Part shown: positions 1 to 7,656 of the stretch, piece after piece
How positions within the stretch are numbered: the stretch's first letter is position 1
Layout: each line of letters opens with the position of its first letter
Assembly (NCBI RefSeq): GCF_900105345.1
Contig: NZ_FNSN01000003.1
Coordinates: 2,852,001-2,916,000, forward strand
Reading direction: 5' to 3'
DNA: 64,000 bases
Origin: Arthrobacter woluwensis
GTDB lineage: Bacteria > Actinomycetota > Actinomycetes > Actinomycetales > Micrococcaceae
Translations under genes and position numbers: made by a program
Notes under the pieces: model-generated
What the model saw: only the letters and a program-made list of their open reading frames with translations
What the model was told of the DNA's origin: nothing
Databases searched by the model: none

Positions 1-460
1 CGGGGATGCGGTCCAGGTCCCACGGGTTGCGGGTGGAACCGTACGCGGAGTGCTCCGTGGAGGAGCCCATGGCGAATTCGTCCAGGTTGGTCTTGCCGAG
101 GATCGGCATCTTCGCGGCGCGCAGCTTCTTGATGACGGTGGCGTCATACGGGCTGTGCCAGCCTTCGAGGATCTTGGACCCGGCGGTGGTGGGCTGGCCC
201 ACGGTCACGATCAGGTCCTTGACGGCGATCGGGACACCGGCGAGCGCGTGGAGGTCCTCACCGTTGGCGCGGGCGGAGTCCACCTCGGCCGCGACGGAGA
301 GCGCTTCCTCGGTGTTGACGTGCAGGAACGCGTTCACGTCGCCGTCGACGGCGGCGATGCGGTCCAGGTGCGCCTGGGTGACCTCGACGGCGGACAGTTC
401 CTTGGCGGCGAGCTTCTCGGCGAGCTGCGCGGCGGTGGAGTGGATGATCTCCTGGGTCAT
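1..460 (-). CDS. gatA: Glutamyl-tRNA(Gln) amidotransferase subunit A, N-terminal part
   Basis: This is the first 153 residues of the amidase subunit of GatCAB, which converts misacylated Glu-tRNA(Gln) (and Asp-tRNA(Asn)) to the amidated form using glutamine-derived ammonia. The start [17 protein letters not shown], the AVKDLI segment carrying the amidase-family lysine, and the stretch ending near [12 protein letters not shown] are all typical of GatA. The window edge cuts the gene before the Gly/Ser-rich amidase signature that carries the nucleophilic serine. The ATG lies 3 nt after the gatC stop, and its ribosome binding site (GAGGAG) sits inside the gatC tail, so the two are translated together. 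gatB is probably next, outside the window. Confidence 0.96.
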   Translation of the reverse strand, partial: MTQEIIHSTAAQLAEKLAAKELSAVEVTQAHLDRIAAVDGDVNAFLHVNTEEALSVAAEVDSARANGEDLHALAGVPIAVKDLIVTVGQPTTAGSKILEGWHSPYDATVIKKLRAAKMPILGKTNLDEFAMGSSTEHSAYGSTRNPWDLDRIP

Positions 461-463
461 GGC

Positions 464-760
464 TTACTCCTCATCCAGGATTGCGGGGACCTTGAAACGG
501 TTCTCGTCGGCGTCGGGCGCACCGGAGAGGGCCTGCTCCGCGGTCAGCACATGCCCCACCACGTCCTCGCGGAACACATTGCTCAGCGGGATGGGGTGCG
601 AGGTGGCGGGCACATCGGCGCCGGCGACCTCACTGACGGACTTGACGGAGTCGACGATGACGGCCAGTTCGCCGGCCATACGATCGAGCTCCTCATTGCT
701 CATCTCAATGTGAGCGAGACGCGCCAGATGCGCGACGTCGTCACGATCGATCGCAGCCAT
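464..760 (-). CDS. gatC: Glutamyl-tRNA(Gln) amidotransferase subunit C
   Basis: This 98-residue small subunit stabilises GatA and bridges it to GatB. MAAIDRDDVAHLARLAHIEM matches the conserved GatC N-terminus (DVxxLAxLAxIxL). The C-terminus contains the family's proline-rich segment that leads to FREDVV. A longer in-frame start 48 nt upstream exists, but the ATG at 760 is preceded by AGGGGAG at good spacing and matches usual GatC length. A plausible -10 (TAAACT, read on the minus strand, 798-803) gives a leader of about 30 nt. gatA follows after 3 nt. Confidence 0.95.
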   Translation of the reverse strand: MAAIDRDDVAHLARLAHIEMSNEELDRMAGELAVIVDSVKSVSEVAGADVPATSHPIPLSNVFREDVVGHVLTAEQALSGAPDADENRFKVPAILDEE

Positions 761-867
761 GGATCTCCCCTGCAATTGGTGAAAAGGTTTCTGGTCCAGT
801 TTAGTCACTCCGCCGCGGCCCGTCCGACCGCGGCGGGGGCGTGGGGTCGGCAGGGCGTCGGACCCAC

Positions 868-937
868 GGTTTCGGTGTCTTTGTTTCCTCTGGGTGCGGC
901 AATTGTGGCACCCAGCGGAAACTAGGACACCGAAACC
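868..937. repeat. Long imperfect inverted repeat between divergent genes
   Basis: Two 30-nt arms (868-897 and 908-937) are separated by 10 nt that contain CAATTG. Only three positions fail to form Watson-Crick pairs. It resembles the terminator hairpins elsewhere in the window, but it lies between two divergent genes (gatC leftward, GNAT rightward), so no annotated gene ends into it. Confidence 0.85.
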
Positions 938-1004
938 GGAACGACAGGTGAGGAGGTGTGAGCACGCCCGGTTCTCGCGACCAGAGGGTGACCCGGCGCA
1001 CCCC

Positions 1005-1010
1005 TAGTAT
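1005..1010 (+). promoter_or_regulatory. -10 box TAGTAT for a leaderless gene
   Basis: TAGTAT ends 7 nt before the ATG at 1018. That places the transcription start at or next to the A of the start codon. I see no good -35 box and no ribosome binding site. Confidence 0.6.
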
Positions 1011-1017
1011 GTGGACC

Positions 1018-1563
1018 ATGCTCCCTGTGCCGGATGACTTCGCCCTCCGTGTCCCGACCTCGGACGACGTCGGCCGCGTCCATGAGCTCTACAGCGACCC
1101 GGCTGTCTGGCGGCACGCGCCCCACGGACGGCACGTCTCACTGGCGACCACGCAGCGACTGGTCGACCGGTGGGTGTCGGACTGGGAGGACCACGGGCTC
1201 GGCTCGTGGCTGGTGGAGGACGCCGGAACCGGCGAACTACTCGGCAACGCCGGCTGTTCTCTGCGGAACGGCACTCACTGGAACCTCGGATACCGATTCG
1301 CGCCGGCCGCCCAGGGCCGCGGCCTCGCGACCCGTGCAGCCCGCCTCGCCCTGGCGGCAGCATGGGAGAAGGACGCCTCGCTCCCCCGGGTCGCGTCGAT
1401 CCTGGAACACAACGCCGCTTCGGCCGCGGTGGCGGTCCGGGTGGGTCTCACCCTCCGATTCCGTGGACCGGACGCAGGCAACCCCGACCCGTCGGCGATC
1501 CGTCTGCTCTACGCCGACCGGCCGCTGACCCCGGACACGGTCGCCCTGATCCTGGGGCACTGA
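1018..1563 (+). CDS. GNAT family N-acetyltransferase (RimJ/RimL type)
   Basis: This 181-residue single-domain acetyltransferase should use acetyl-CoA. Its substrate is unknown. The region WLVEDAGTGELLGNAG is the beta2-beta4 core, and the acetyl-CoA pyrophosphate loop is AQGRGLATRAARLAL (Q/R-x-x-G-x-G/A). VASILEHNAASAAVAVRVGLTLRFRG is the usual C-terminal 'N-x-x-S-x-x-v-x-x-k-x-G-f' segment of the RimJ/RimL group. In-frame starts exist at 958 and 1009. I chose 1018 because TAGTAT lies 7 nt upstream, which suits a leaderless mRNA. The gene stands alone, convergent with the EamA gene. Confidence 0.85.
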   Translation: MLPVPDDFALRVPTSDDVGRVHELYSDPAVWRHAPHGRHVSLATTQRLVDRWVSDWEDHGLGSWLVEDAGTGELLGNAGCSLRNGTHWNLGYRFAPAAQGRGLATRAARLALAAAWEKDASLPRVASILEHNAASAAVAVRVGLTLRFRGPDAGNPDPSAIRLLYADRPLTPDTVALILGH

Positions 1564-1632
1564 ACTGGCCGACTCGTCGGCCGGCTGGTGGACTCGCCGG
1601 CGTCGTCGCGTCTGGCCGCACCCGAGTTCGCA

Positions 1633-1677
1633 TTCTGCGCCCCAATGGGGGCGCACAACGTGGAAGAGGGCGCAGAA
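1633..1677. terminator. Bidirectional terminator-like hairpins
   Basis: TGCGCCCC (1636-1643) pairs with GGGGCGCA (1648-1655). An alternative larger pairing joins TTCTGCGCCC (1633-1642) with GGGCGCAGAA (1668-1677). The site lies between convergent genes ending at 1563 and 1699. There is no U-tract. Confidence 0.55.
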
Positions 1678-1698
1678 CCCGCGAGAAGCGAGCGGCCG

Positions 1699-2616
1699 TC
1701 AGGCCCCCCGCGCACGGCGGGACGTGCGCAGCACCACCAGCACGACGGCGGCCAGCGTGAGCGCCGTCGCCGCCCACTGCCCGGGCGACGGCCACGGTCC
1801 GAGTCCGGCGAGCGCCGCGGCGACCCCGACCACGGGCGGCACCGCGAGCCCGAGCAGCGCCGAGTACGTGGCACCCGCCGCGACCAGGATGCGGTGCTGC
1901 AGCAGGTACGCCGGCACGTACACCACGACGCCGAGGATCACGAGCGAGAGCAGCGCGCCGGGGGTGACCGTTCCTCCGCCCAGAAGGTCGGCCCCGGCCC
2001 ACGCGAGCAACGGCAGGCACCCGAGTCCGAAGATCGGAAGGATCCGGGGCGCCATCGGGCCGGAGTACCCGGCGTTGGCACGGGAGAAATGGACGCCGTA
2101 CCAGGCCATGGACAGCATTCCCGCGACGCCGGCGGCGATGCCGAGCCCCAGCGATTCCCCCTGCTGACCGGGCGGTTTCTGGACCACGTACAGTGCCGCG
2201 CCCGCCACCGCGAGCAGCGCGACGCCGAGGAACCAGACGCCCGGAGACCGACGGTTCAGCACCGCCTCGGTCACCATGACGGTCAGCGGCGTGCCGACCA
2301 TGATGAGGGCCGGGACCGCGGCGCCCGCGAAGTGGATCGCCGCCGTGGAGAAGATCGTGTAGGCGCTCACTCCGGTGATCGCCAGGAGGACCGTGGTGCC
2401 CCGTCGCATCCTCGGGAGGGCCGCACCGCCGGCTGAGGCCCTGCCTCGGGCCACGAGCGCGCTCAGCAGGGCCAGGCCTCCGACCGTGAAAACGGTCCGC
2501 CCGGCCGACGCCACGGCCACCGAGGTCCCGGTCAGGGTGAAGGCCACGAGGATCCAGGTCGAGGCCAGGAGAAGGACGAGCAGGACGGAGTCGACGGCCA
2601 GCCGCCACGGCTTCAT
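1699..2616 (-). CDS. EamA/DMT-superfamily membrane transporter
   Basis: This 305-residue membrane protein has about ten hydrophobic segments arranged as two EamA halves. The first half starts LAVDSVLLVLLLASTWILVAFTL. The second ends ATALTLAAVVLVVLRTSRR, with the Arg-rich C-terminus on the cytoplasmic side. Such proteins usually export amino acids or other metabolites, and the substrate cannot be read from the sequence. The open frame extends 40 codons upstream, but the ATG at 2616 has GGAGAG about 8 nt ahead and starts just before the first membrane segment. It neighbours a LysR gene on the same strand, 177 nt away. Confidence 0.85.
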   Translation of the reverse strand: MKPWRLAVDSVLLVLLLASTWILVAFTLTGTSVAVASAGRTVFTVGGLALLSALVARGRASAGGAALPRMRRGTTVLLAITGVSAYTIFSTAAIHFAGAAVPALIMVGTPLTVMVTEAVLNRRSPGVWFLGVALLAVAGAALYVVQKPPGQQGESLGLGIAAGVAGMLSMAWYGVHFSRANAGYSGPMAPRILPIFGLGCLPLLAWAGADLLGGGTVTPGALLSLVILGVVVYVPAYLLQHRILVAAGATYSALLGLAVPPVVGVAAALAGLGPWPSPGQWAATALTLAAVVLVVLRTSRRARGA

Positions 2617-2793
2617 CGCCGTCTCTCCAGCCACGTGCACCCCGCTCCCCCTGACGATTCCGCGCCGCCCCGACGACGGCGTGCCCACCGGCACCCGCCG
2701 GCACGCCCAGTCAATCACGGGAGGCGGCTCCATCACGGAACGCGGCCGCCGTCGTGGAGGATGCGGTGTCGCGGCGGGACGGCGCCGGGCCGG

Positions 2794-3732
2794 CTACCGG
2801 TAGTCCGCGGCCCGTTCCCGGGCGACCTCGAGGAGTGTCGAGTGGAAGGCGACCTCGGCCGGCGCGTAGACCTTGTCCTGACGCTGCGCCAGGAACACGC
2901 GGCGGGACGGGGCCCCCGGTCCCAGGCTGATCACCTTGACATCCGGGTGCTGGAGCGCGACGGCGGTCTTCGGCACCATCGCCACACCCATCCCGACGCT
3001 GACCATCGCCTGAGCCTCCTGATAGTCGTTCGCCAGGAACCCGATCGCAGGTTCGAACCCGGCATCGTGGGCCGAACGCTGGAGGACCTCCACCACCGGA
3101 TGCGATTCGGCGCGGACGATCCAGGACTCCTTTCGCAGCTCCTCCATCGAGATGACGTCCCGGTCGGCGAGCGGGTGGCTGCGGGAGACGAGGAGCACCG
3201 TGCTTTCGTCGAAGACCTCGGTGATCCGGATCGAATCGTCCTCGAACCGGTTCCACGGGTAGTCCCAGAGCAGGCACAGCCCCATGGCCCCGGAGTGCAG
3301 CCCCTTGAGCAGTTCGTCGAAACGCGCGCTGCGCACGGACAGACTGATGGCCGGATTCCGCTTCTTGAACGTCCGGAGGACCACCGGCAGGAAGGACCCC
3401 GCGAGCGTGGGAAAGGTGCCGATGGTCAACGAACCCCGCTTCAGGCCGGCGAGCTCGGCCAGATCCGCCTGCGCCGCCTGCATCTGGGCGACGATCTTCC
3501 GCGCGTGGCCCGCCAGGAGCTGGCCGGCCTCCGTCGGCACCACGCCACGGGATCTCCTGGTCAGGAGAGGCTGCCCCACCTCCTGTTCCAGCTTTCGCAA
3601 TTGCTGTGACACGGCGGAGGGCGTGTACATCATGGCCTCGGCCGCGGCGGTCACCGATCCCTGCTCGACCACCTCCACCAGGAGCGCCAGGCGGCGGATA
3701 TCGAACAATTCCTGAAAGTCATCGTTCAGCAT
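2794..3732 (-). CDS. LysR-family transcriptional regulator
   Basis: A 312-residue LysR protein. The N-terminal winged helix-turn-helix spans about residues 12-70 (VVEQGSVTAAAEAMMYTPSAVSQQLRKLEQEVGQPLLTR is the family signature). The periplasmic-binding-protein-like effector domain follows (SLTIGTFPTLAGSFLPVVLRTF onwards). The ATG at 3732 has GAGGAGG upstream. The gene is divergent from the prpF-matC pair (intergenic 239 nt), the usual layout in which a LysR protein controls the divergent catabolic genes in response to their substrate. The effector is therefore probably a di- or tricarboxylate, by inference only. Confidence 0.92.
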   Translation of the reverse strand: MLNDDFQELFDIRRLALLVEVVEQGSVTAAAEAMMYTPSAVSQQLRKLEQEVGQPLLTRRSRGVVPTEAGQLLAGHARKIVAQMQAAQADLAELAGLKRGSLTIGTFPTLAGSFLPVVLRTFKKRNPAISLSVRSARFDELLKGLHSGAMGLCLLWDYPWNRFEDDSIRITEVFDESTVLLVSRSHPLADRDVISMEELRKESWIVRAESHPVVEVLQRSAHDAGFEPAIGFLANDYQEAQAMVSVGMGVAMVPKTAVALQHPDVKVISLGPGAPSRRVFLAQRQDKVYAPAEVAFHSTLLEVARERAADYR

Positions 3733-3937
3733 TGCTTCACCCTCCTCGAAGATCGGTTCATTCTATACAGCAGCCCTTGATCCTCAGTGGTGGCGGGCCC
3801 AGCGGTCAGGTGGATTCGCCAGGCGTCCAGGGCCCGGTTCGCCTCATCCTCAATGAATGAAGAATCACTACATAACCCCTCAACTATCCAACATTGTCTT
3901 CAAGTGTGATCTGCGTCAATCTCGAATCACCCGGGAT

Positions 3938-3956
3938 TTCACTGACCATCACTGAA
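3938..3956. promoter_or_regulatory. Candidate LysR-type site TTCA-N11-TGAA
   Basis: A dyad TTCA-N11-TGAA fits the T-N11-A pattern of LysR regulators. It ends 15 nt before the prpF-like start codon, so binding there would more likely repress. The rest of the 239-nt interval is relatively AT-rich around 3860-3900 and probably holds the promoters. Confidence 0.4.
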
Positions 3957-3971
3957 GGCAAGGACCATCTC

Positions 3972-5090
3972 ATGAAGATCGAAGCAGAGTGGATGCGCGG
4001 AGGCACCAGCAAATGCTGGGTCTTCGAGAGCGCGCAGCTCGGAGCGGCTTCCGCCGGACCGGATGTGCTGCTTCCACGCCTGTTCGGCAGCCCGGACAGC
4101 CGCCAGATCGACGGCGTCGGCGGCGCCACCTCGACCACCAGCAAGGCCGTCATCCTGGATCGCCCGACCGGCGGGGACGTGGACGTCGAGTTCACGTTCG
4201 CCCAGGTAGGGATCGAGGAGGCCACCGTCGACTGGGGCAGCAACTGCGGCAACTGCTCCGCCGTCGTCGGGCTGTACGCCATCGAAAAGGGCTGGGTGGT
4301 GCCCACCGGGGACGTCACCCGCATCGTCACCCGCAACACCAACACCGGGCAGATCATCGTCCAGGAGGTGTCCACCCCGTCCGGCGCGCTCCCGATCGTC
4401 CCGCAGGCCGAGATGCCCGGCGTCCCGTTCCCGGGCTACCGGGTGGGCCTCGGCTTCCGCGACCCCGCCGGCAAGACGACCGGCGCGCTGCTGCCGACCG
4501 GGTCCCCCGTGGACACCCTGACGGCGGCCGGCGCCTCCTGGACCGTCTCGATGGTCGACGCCGGCGCACCGCTCGTGATCCTCCGCGCCGAGGACCTCGG
4601 TCTGGACCCGGAGCTCCACGAGGACTGGAGCGACGCGGTCGTCCCGCACCTGGCCGTCCTGGACGCCATCCGGCGCGAAGCCGCGGTGCGCATGGGCATG
4701 GCCCGCACCCCGGAGGAGGCGGCGAGGGCGGTGCCCAAGCTCGCCGTCGTCGCGCCCCCTGCGTCCTCCGACGCGGACAGCGACCTCAGCGTCCTGATGC
4801 TGTCGATGGGCAAGCCCCACCCGGCTCTGGCCATCACCGGCAGCATCGCCCTGACTCTCGCCGCGCGGACACCCGGCACCCTGCCGTCCGTCGCGGTCCG
4901 CGCGACCCCCGGCGCCACCCTCCGGCTGCGCACGCCCGCCGGGGTCATCGACACCTGGTCCGAGGAACGGAACGGCTCGCCGCTCATCGGCGTCGACCGG
5001 ACCGCCCGCACCATCGCCAGCACCGTCATCCACCTTCCGGAGGTCCTCGGCAGCGCCGTCGACGCCTCCTTCGCCGGCGCCACTCAATGA
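3972..5090 (+). CDS. PrpF-family isomerase/tautomerase (methylaconitate or oxalomesaconate type)
   Basis: This 372-residue PrpF-family protein has the diaminopimelate-epimerase-like double fold. The N-terminal MRGGTSK (residues 8-14), ATSTTSK (K58) and DWGSNCGNCSAVVG (C92 region) are the conserved family blocks. Known members isomerise 2-methylaconitate (PrpF) or tautomerise 4-oxalomesaconate (GalD). No prpBCD or gallate genes are visible here, so the substrate is open. The ATG at 3972 was chosen over the 26-codon longer frame because AAGGCAAGGA precedes it. The stop lies 10 nt before the MatC-like carrier, which indicates an operon, and LysR is divergent. An unsaturated di/tricarboxylate pathway is likely. 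Confidence 0.85.
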   Translation: MKIEAEWMRGGTSKCWVFESAQLGAASAGPDVLLPRLFGSPDSRQIDGVGGATSTTSKAVILDRPTGGDVDVEFTFAQVGIEEATVDWGSNCGNCSAVVGLYAIEKGWVVPTGDVTRIVTRNTNTGQIIVQEVSTPSGALPIVPQAEMPGVPFPGYRVGLGFRDPAGKTTGALLPTGSPVDTLTAAGASWTVSMVDAGAPLVILRAEDLGLDPELHEDWSDAVVPHLAVLDAIRREAAVRMGMARTPEEAARAVPKLAVVAPPASSDADSDLSVLMLSMGKPHPALAITGSIALTLAARTPGTLPSVAVRATPGATLRLRTPAGVIDTWSEERNGSPLIGVDRTARTIASTVIHLPEVLGSAVDASFAGATQ

Positions 5091-5100
5091 GGAGAAAGCC

Positions 5101-6543
5101 ATGAGCAACACCGCAGAACAGACCAGACCGACTTCCTCCACGGGGAGCACCCCTCCGACCCGGCCCGACCGGCGTCGCCGTATCCTTCTGGTGACGGTGG
5201 CCGCGATCGCGGCCGTGGGCCTGCTCGCCCTCCTGTTCGGAGGCGTCCTCTCCGGCCCCGCGGCGGCCACGGGATCGGAGAAGACCATGACCGCGACGCA
5301 GATCATCCCGCTCATCATCCTGGTAGTGATGTTCGTCGTCGCCACCAAATGGCCCCTGAACATCGGCGTGATGGGGCTCGTGGCCTCGTTCGGCGTCGGT
5401 TACTTCATGCTCGGCATGAGCGATAAGGAGATCCTCGCCGAGTTCCCCGCCAACATCGTCCTCACGATCATCGGCGTCACGTACTTCTTCAGCATGGCCC
5501 AGCGGAACGGGACCATCGACATCATCGTCCAGGCCTGCGTGCGGATGGTCCGCGGCAAGACCATGCTCATGCCCTGGGTCTTCTTCCTCATGGCCGCCGC
5601 GCTCACGTCGCTCGGCACCTTCTCCCCCGCCGCCGTCGCGCTGCTGGCCCCGGCCGCCCTGGGTCTCGCCTATGAATCGCGCATCCACCCCGTGGTCATG
5701 GGCGCGTTCGTCATCAACGGCGCCCACGCCGGAGGGTTCTCGCCCCTGTCCGTGGCGGGCGTGCTGGTCCACGACATCGCCCTGAAGAACGGTTTCCCCG
5801 TCTCCCAGGAGGCGCTGTTCCTCTCGAGCTTCGCCGTCAACGTCATCCTGTCCGCCCTGACCCTCGTGGTCTTCACACTCATGGGCAAGCTGCGGGACCA
5901 CCACGCCAACGGCTACACGGGTCTGGAGGCCGGGCAGCGCACCCGACCGCACGGCCAGCAGATCCTGACGCTCGTCCTGATCTTCGCCATCCTCGTCTGC
6001 ACGCTGGGCTTCCACCTGCCCATCGGCTTCGTCGCGCTGTCCGCCGGCCTGCTGCTGGCCTTCGTGAACATCAAGGAGCACACCACGTTCATCGGCGGTG
6101 TCTCGTGGTCCACGGTCCTCCTCGTGGCCGGCATGATCACCTACGTCTCGCTGCTGCAGCACCTCGGGGTCATCGACACCCTCGCCGAACTGGCCCTGGC
6201 CCTCGGCGCACCCCTCCTGGTGGCCCTCGTGCTCTGCTACGTGATCGGCGTCGGCTCGGCGTTCGCCTCCTCGACGGCGCTCCTGACCGCGTTCATCCCC
6301 CTGGCCGGGCCACTCCTGGCGACCAGTTCCCTGAGCGCCTCCGGCACCGTGGCCGCGCTCGCCATCGCCGCCACGGTCGTGGACGTCTCGCCCTTCTCGA
6401 CGGACGGCGCCCTCGTGGTGGCCAACGCCAGGGAAGACGACCGGCAGCGCGTCTACCGCCAGCTCATGATGTACGCGGGCGCCGTCGTGCTCACCGGCCC
6501 CGCTCTCGCCTGGGCGCTCCTGGTCCCCACGGGCATCCTGTAG
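5101..6543 (+). CDS. MatC-like dicarboxylate carrier (ion transporter superfamily)
   Basis: This 480-residue membrane protein has a polar, Arg-rich N-terminus (residues 1-27) and about 12 hydrophobic segments. The region from IIPLIILVVMFVVATKWPLNIGVMG to the HAGGFSPLSVAGV motif resembles the MatC N-terminal family (malonate/dicarboxylate carriers). The two-fold repeat continues with TYVSLLQHLGVIDTLAELAL and a final FSTDGALVVANA motif. It probably imports the substrate of the PrpF-like enzyme encoded 10 nt upstream. AGGAGAAA precedes the ATG. The downstream gene is convergent, separated by a strong hairpin. Confidence 0.8.
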   Translation: MSNTAEQTRPTSSTGSTPPTRPDRRRRILLVTVAAIAAVGLLALLFGGVLSGPAAATGSEKTMTATQIIPLIILVVMFVVATKWPLNIGVMGLVASFGVGYFMLGMSDKEILAEFPANIVLTIIGVTYFFSMAQRNGTIDIIVQACVRMVRGKTMLMPWVFFLMAAALTSLGTFSPAAVALLAPAALGLAYESRIHPVVMGAFVINGAHAGGFSPLSVAGVLVHDIALKNGFPVSQEALFLSSFAVNVILSALTLVVFTLMGKLRDHHANGYTGLEAGQRTRPHGQQILTLVLIFAILVCTLGFHLPIGFVALSAGLLLAFVNIKEHTTFIGGVSWSTVLLVAGMITYVSLLQHLGVIDTLAELALALGAPLLVALVLCYVIGVGSAFASSTALLTAFIPLAGPLLATSSLSASGTVAALAIAATVVDVSPFSTDGALVVANAREDDRQRVYRQLMMYAGAVVLTGPALAWALLVPTGIL

Positions 6544-6565
6544 CGGGCGGGCCTCCCCCCAACGC

Positions 6566-6607
6566 CAGCAGGACGGCGAGTGCGCCGGTGCACTCGCCGT
6601 CCTGCTG
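6566..6607. terminator. Bidirectional terminator, 18-bp perfect stem
   Basis: The arms at 6566-6583 and 6590-6607 are perfectly complementary with a 6-nt loop. The site sits between convergent genes ending at 6543 and 6627. There is no U-tract. Confidence 0.8.
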
Positions 6608-6626
6608 TAGTGTTCCCGGAGAGGCC

Positions 6627-7472
6627 TCAGAGCACCTTGCCCTGCGCGGCCAGGAGCATCCGAGCCCGGTACTCCGGGGAGTCCGCCGGTTCGCTCGTGC
6701 CGAAGACGGCCCGGATCCAATGCCCGTCCGTGTTGTTCGGGAAGAGGATGAAGTCACGGCCGAAGCGCTCGGCGTCCTCGGCGGCCAGGGCGCGGCGCTC
6801 CTGGACCGACTTCACGTAGTAGCGACGGCGGAAGTCGTTCAGGTTGTCGCCCAGGAACGCGATGACCTGGTACTTGTCGGCGATGGCCTGCTGGGCCGGT
6901 TCCTTGTTGGAGGACTCGCGCTGGAACACGGCGTGGTCGTCATCGGCGAAGGCCAGACCCGCGTGCCGCAGGTTCGCGACGCCGATCCGCTGGGTGTCCG
7001 GGCCCTGGTCGCGCTGGGAGACGTAGAAGATCTCGACGCCCCGGCTTTCCGCGTACCGGGAGAACTCGACGGCGCCGGGCGTCGCGGTGGGGCCGTTCTC
7101 CCGGACCCAGGCGTCCCACAGGTCGTCGTCGAACGCCTGCTTGCCGGCCGCGATCAGCATCTCCCAGTAAGGGTTGGAGGACAGGACGGTGTCATCGACG
7201 TCGGAGATGAAGGCGAGCGGTTTGGCGCCCCGGCGCCGCTGACCGACGCCCCGGAGGACGTTGTCGAGGCGGTCACGGGCGATGTTGAACGCCTGCCGGT
7301 ACAGCATGTCGCGCTCGGCGGCGGTGACCCGCCATGCCACGGCCGCGGACAGGATGTTCTGTACCTCCGGCGACGTTTCGGCCTGGGCGGGTCCGGCGGT
7401 GAACAGTGCCAGGCCTCCTGCCACTCCGCTGGCGCCCAGCCCCTTCAGCATGGTCCAGCGTTCAATTCCCAT
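6627..7472 (-). CDS. Exported HAD-superfamily acid phosphatase (class B/C, e(P4)-like)
   Basis: A 281-residue secreted phosphatase. Residues 1-31 form a signal peptide (MLKGLGASGVAGGLALFTAGPAQA, probable cleavage after AQA). HAD motif I is FISDVDDTVLSSNPY with nucleophile D91 and acid/base D93. Motif II lies near IFYVSQRD, and the acidic motif IV is FLGDNLNDF. The layout is that of the acid phosphatase B / lipoprotein e(P4) family, which dephosphorylates nucleotides outside the membrane. There is no lipobox, so it is probably soluble or loosely wall-bound. ATG 7472 is preceded by GAGGAGG; the longer frame has no support. Confidence 0.88.
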   Translation of the reverse strand: MGIERWTMLKGLGASGVAGGLALFTAGPAQAETSPEVQNILSAAVAWRVTAAERDMLYRQAFNIARDRLDNVLRGVGQRRRGAKPLAFISDVDDTVLSSNPYWEMLIAAGKQAFDDDLWDAWVRENGPTATPGAVEFSRYAESRGVEIFYVSQRDQGPDTQRIGVANLRHAGLAFADDDHAVFQRESSNKEPAQQAIADKYQVIAFLGDNLNDFRRRYYVKSVQERRALAAEDAERFGRDFILFPNNTDGHWIRAVFGTSEPADSPEYRARMLLAAQGKVL

Positions 7473-7580
7473 GGGTCCTCCTCGATCACAGTGACGCATG
7501 TCACGTCGGCTAGTAAACCAATGTTTATCGGGAGGCACCAGAATCCACTGGAATATGTCTCGCATCGGACCTGGACCCAC

Positions 7581-7643
7581 GAATGCGGGGTCACGTCAGG
7601 CCGGATGACGACGATTCATCCGGCCTGACGTGACCCCGCATTC
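7581..7643. terminator. Terminator of the citrate transporter, 28-bp perfect stem
   Basis: Perfect 28-nt arms (7581-7608, 7616-7643) are separated by 7 nt. It lies 13 nt beyond the stop of the minus-strand CitMHS gene. It is the longest hairpin in the window and has no U-tract on either side. Confidence 0.8.
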
Positions 7644-7656
7644 CAGAAGCGAGAGG

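Noticed and set aside
801-1019. 72-residue minus-strand open frame between gatC and the GNAT gene
   Set aside because: It has Arg/Pro-rich composition, no ribosome binding site and no recognisable motif. It covers the inverted repeat and the GNAT promoter, so I left it out.
3040-3080. GGTTCGAACCC, resembling a tRNA T-arm
   Set aside because: It lies inside the LysR coding sequence, and no acceptor, D or anticodon arm can be drawn around it.
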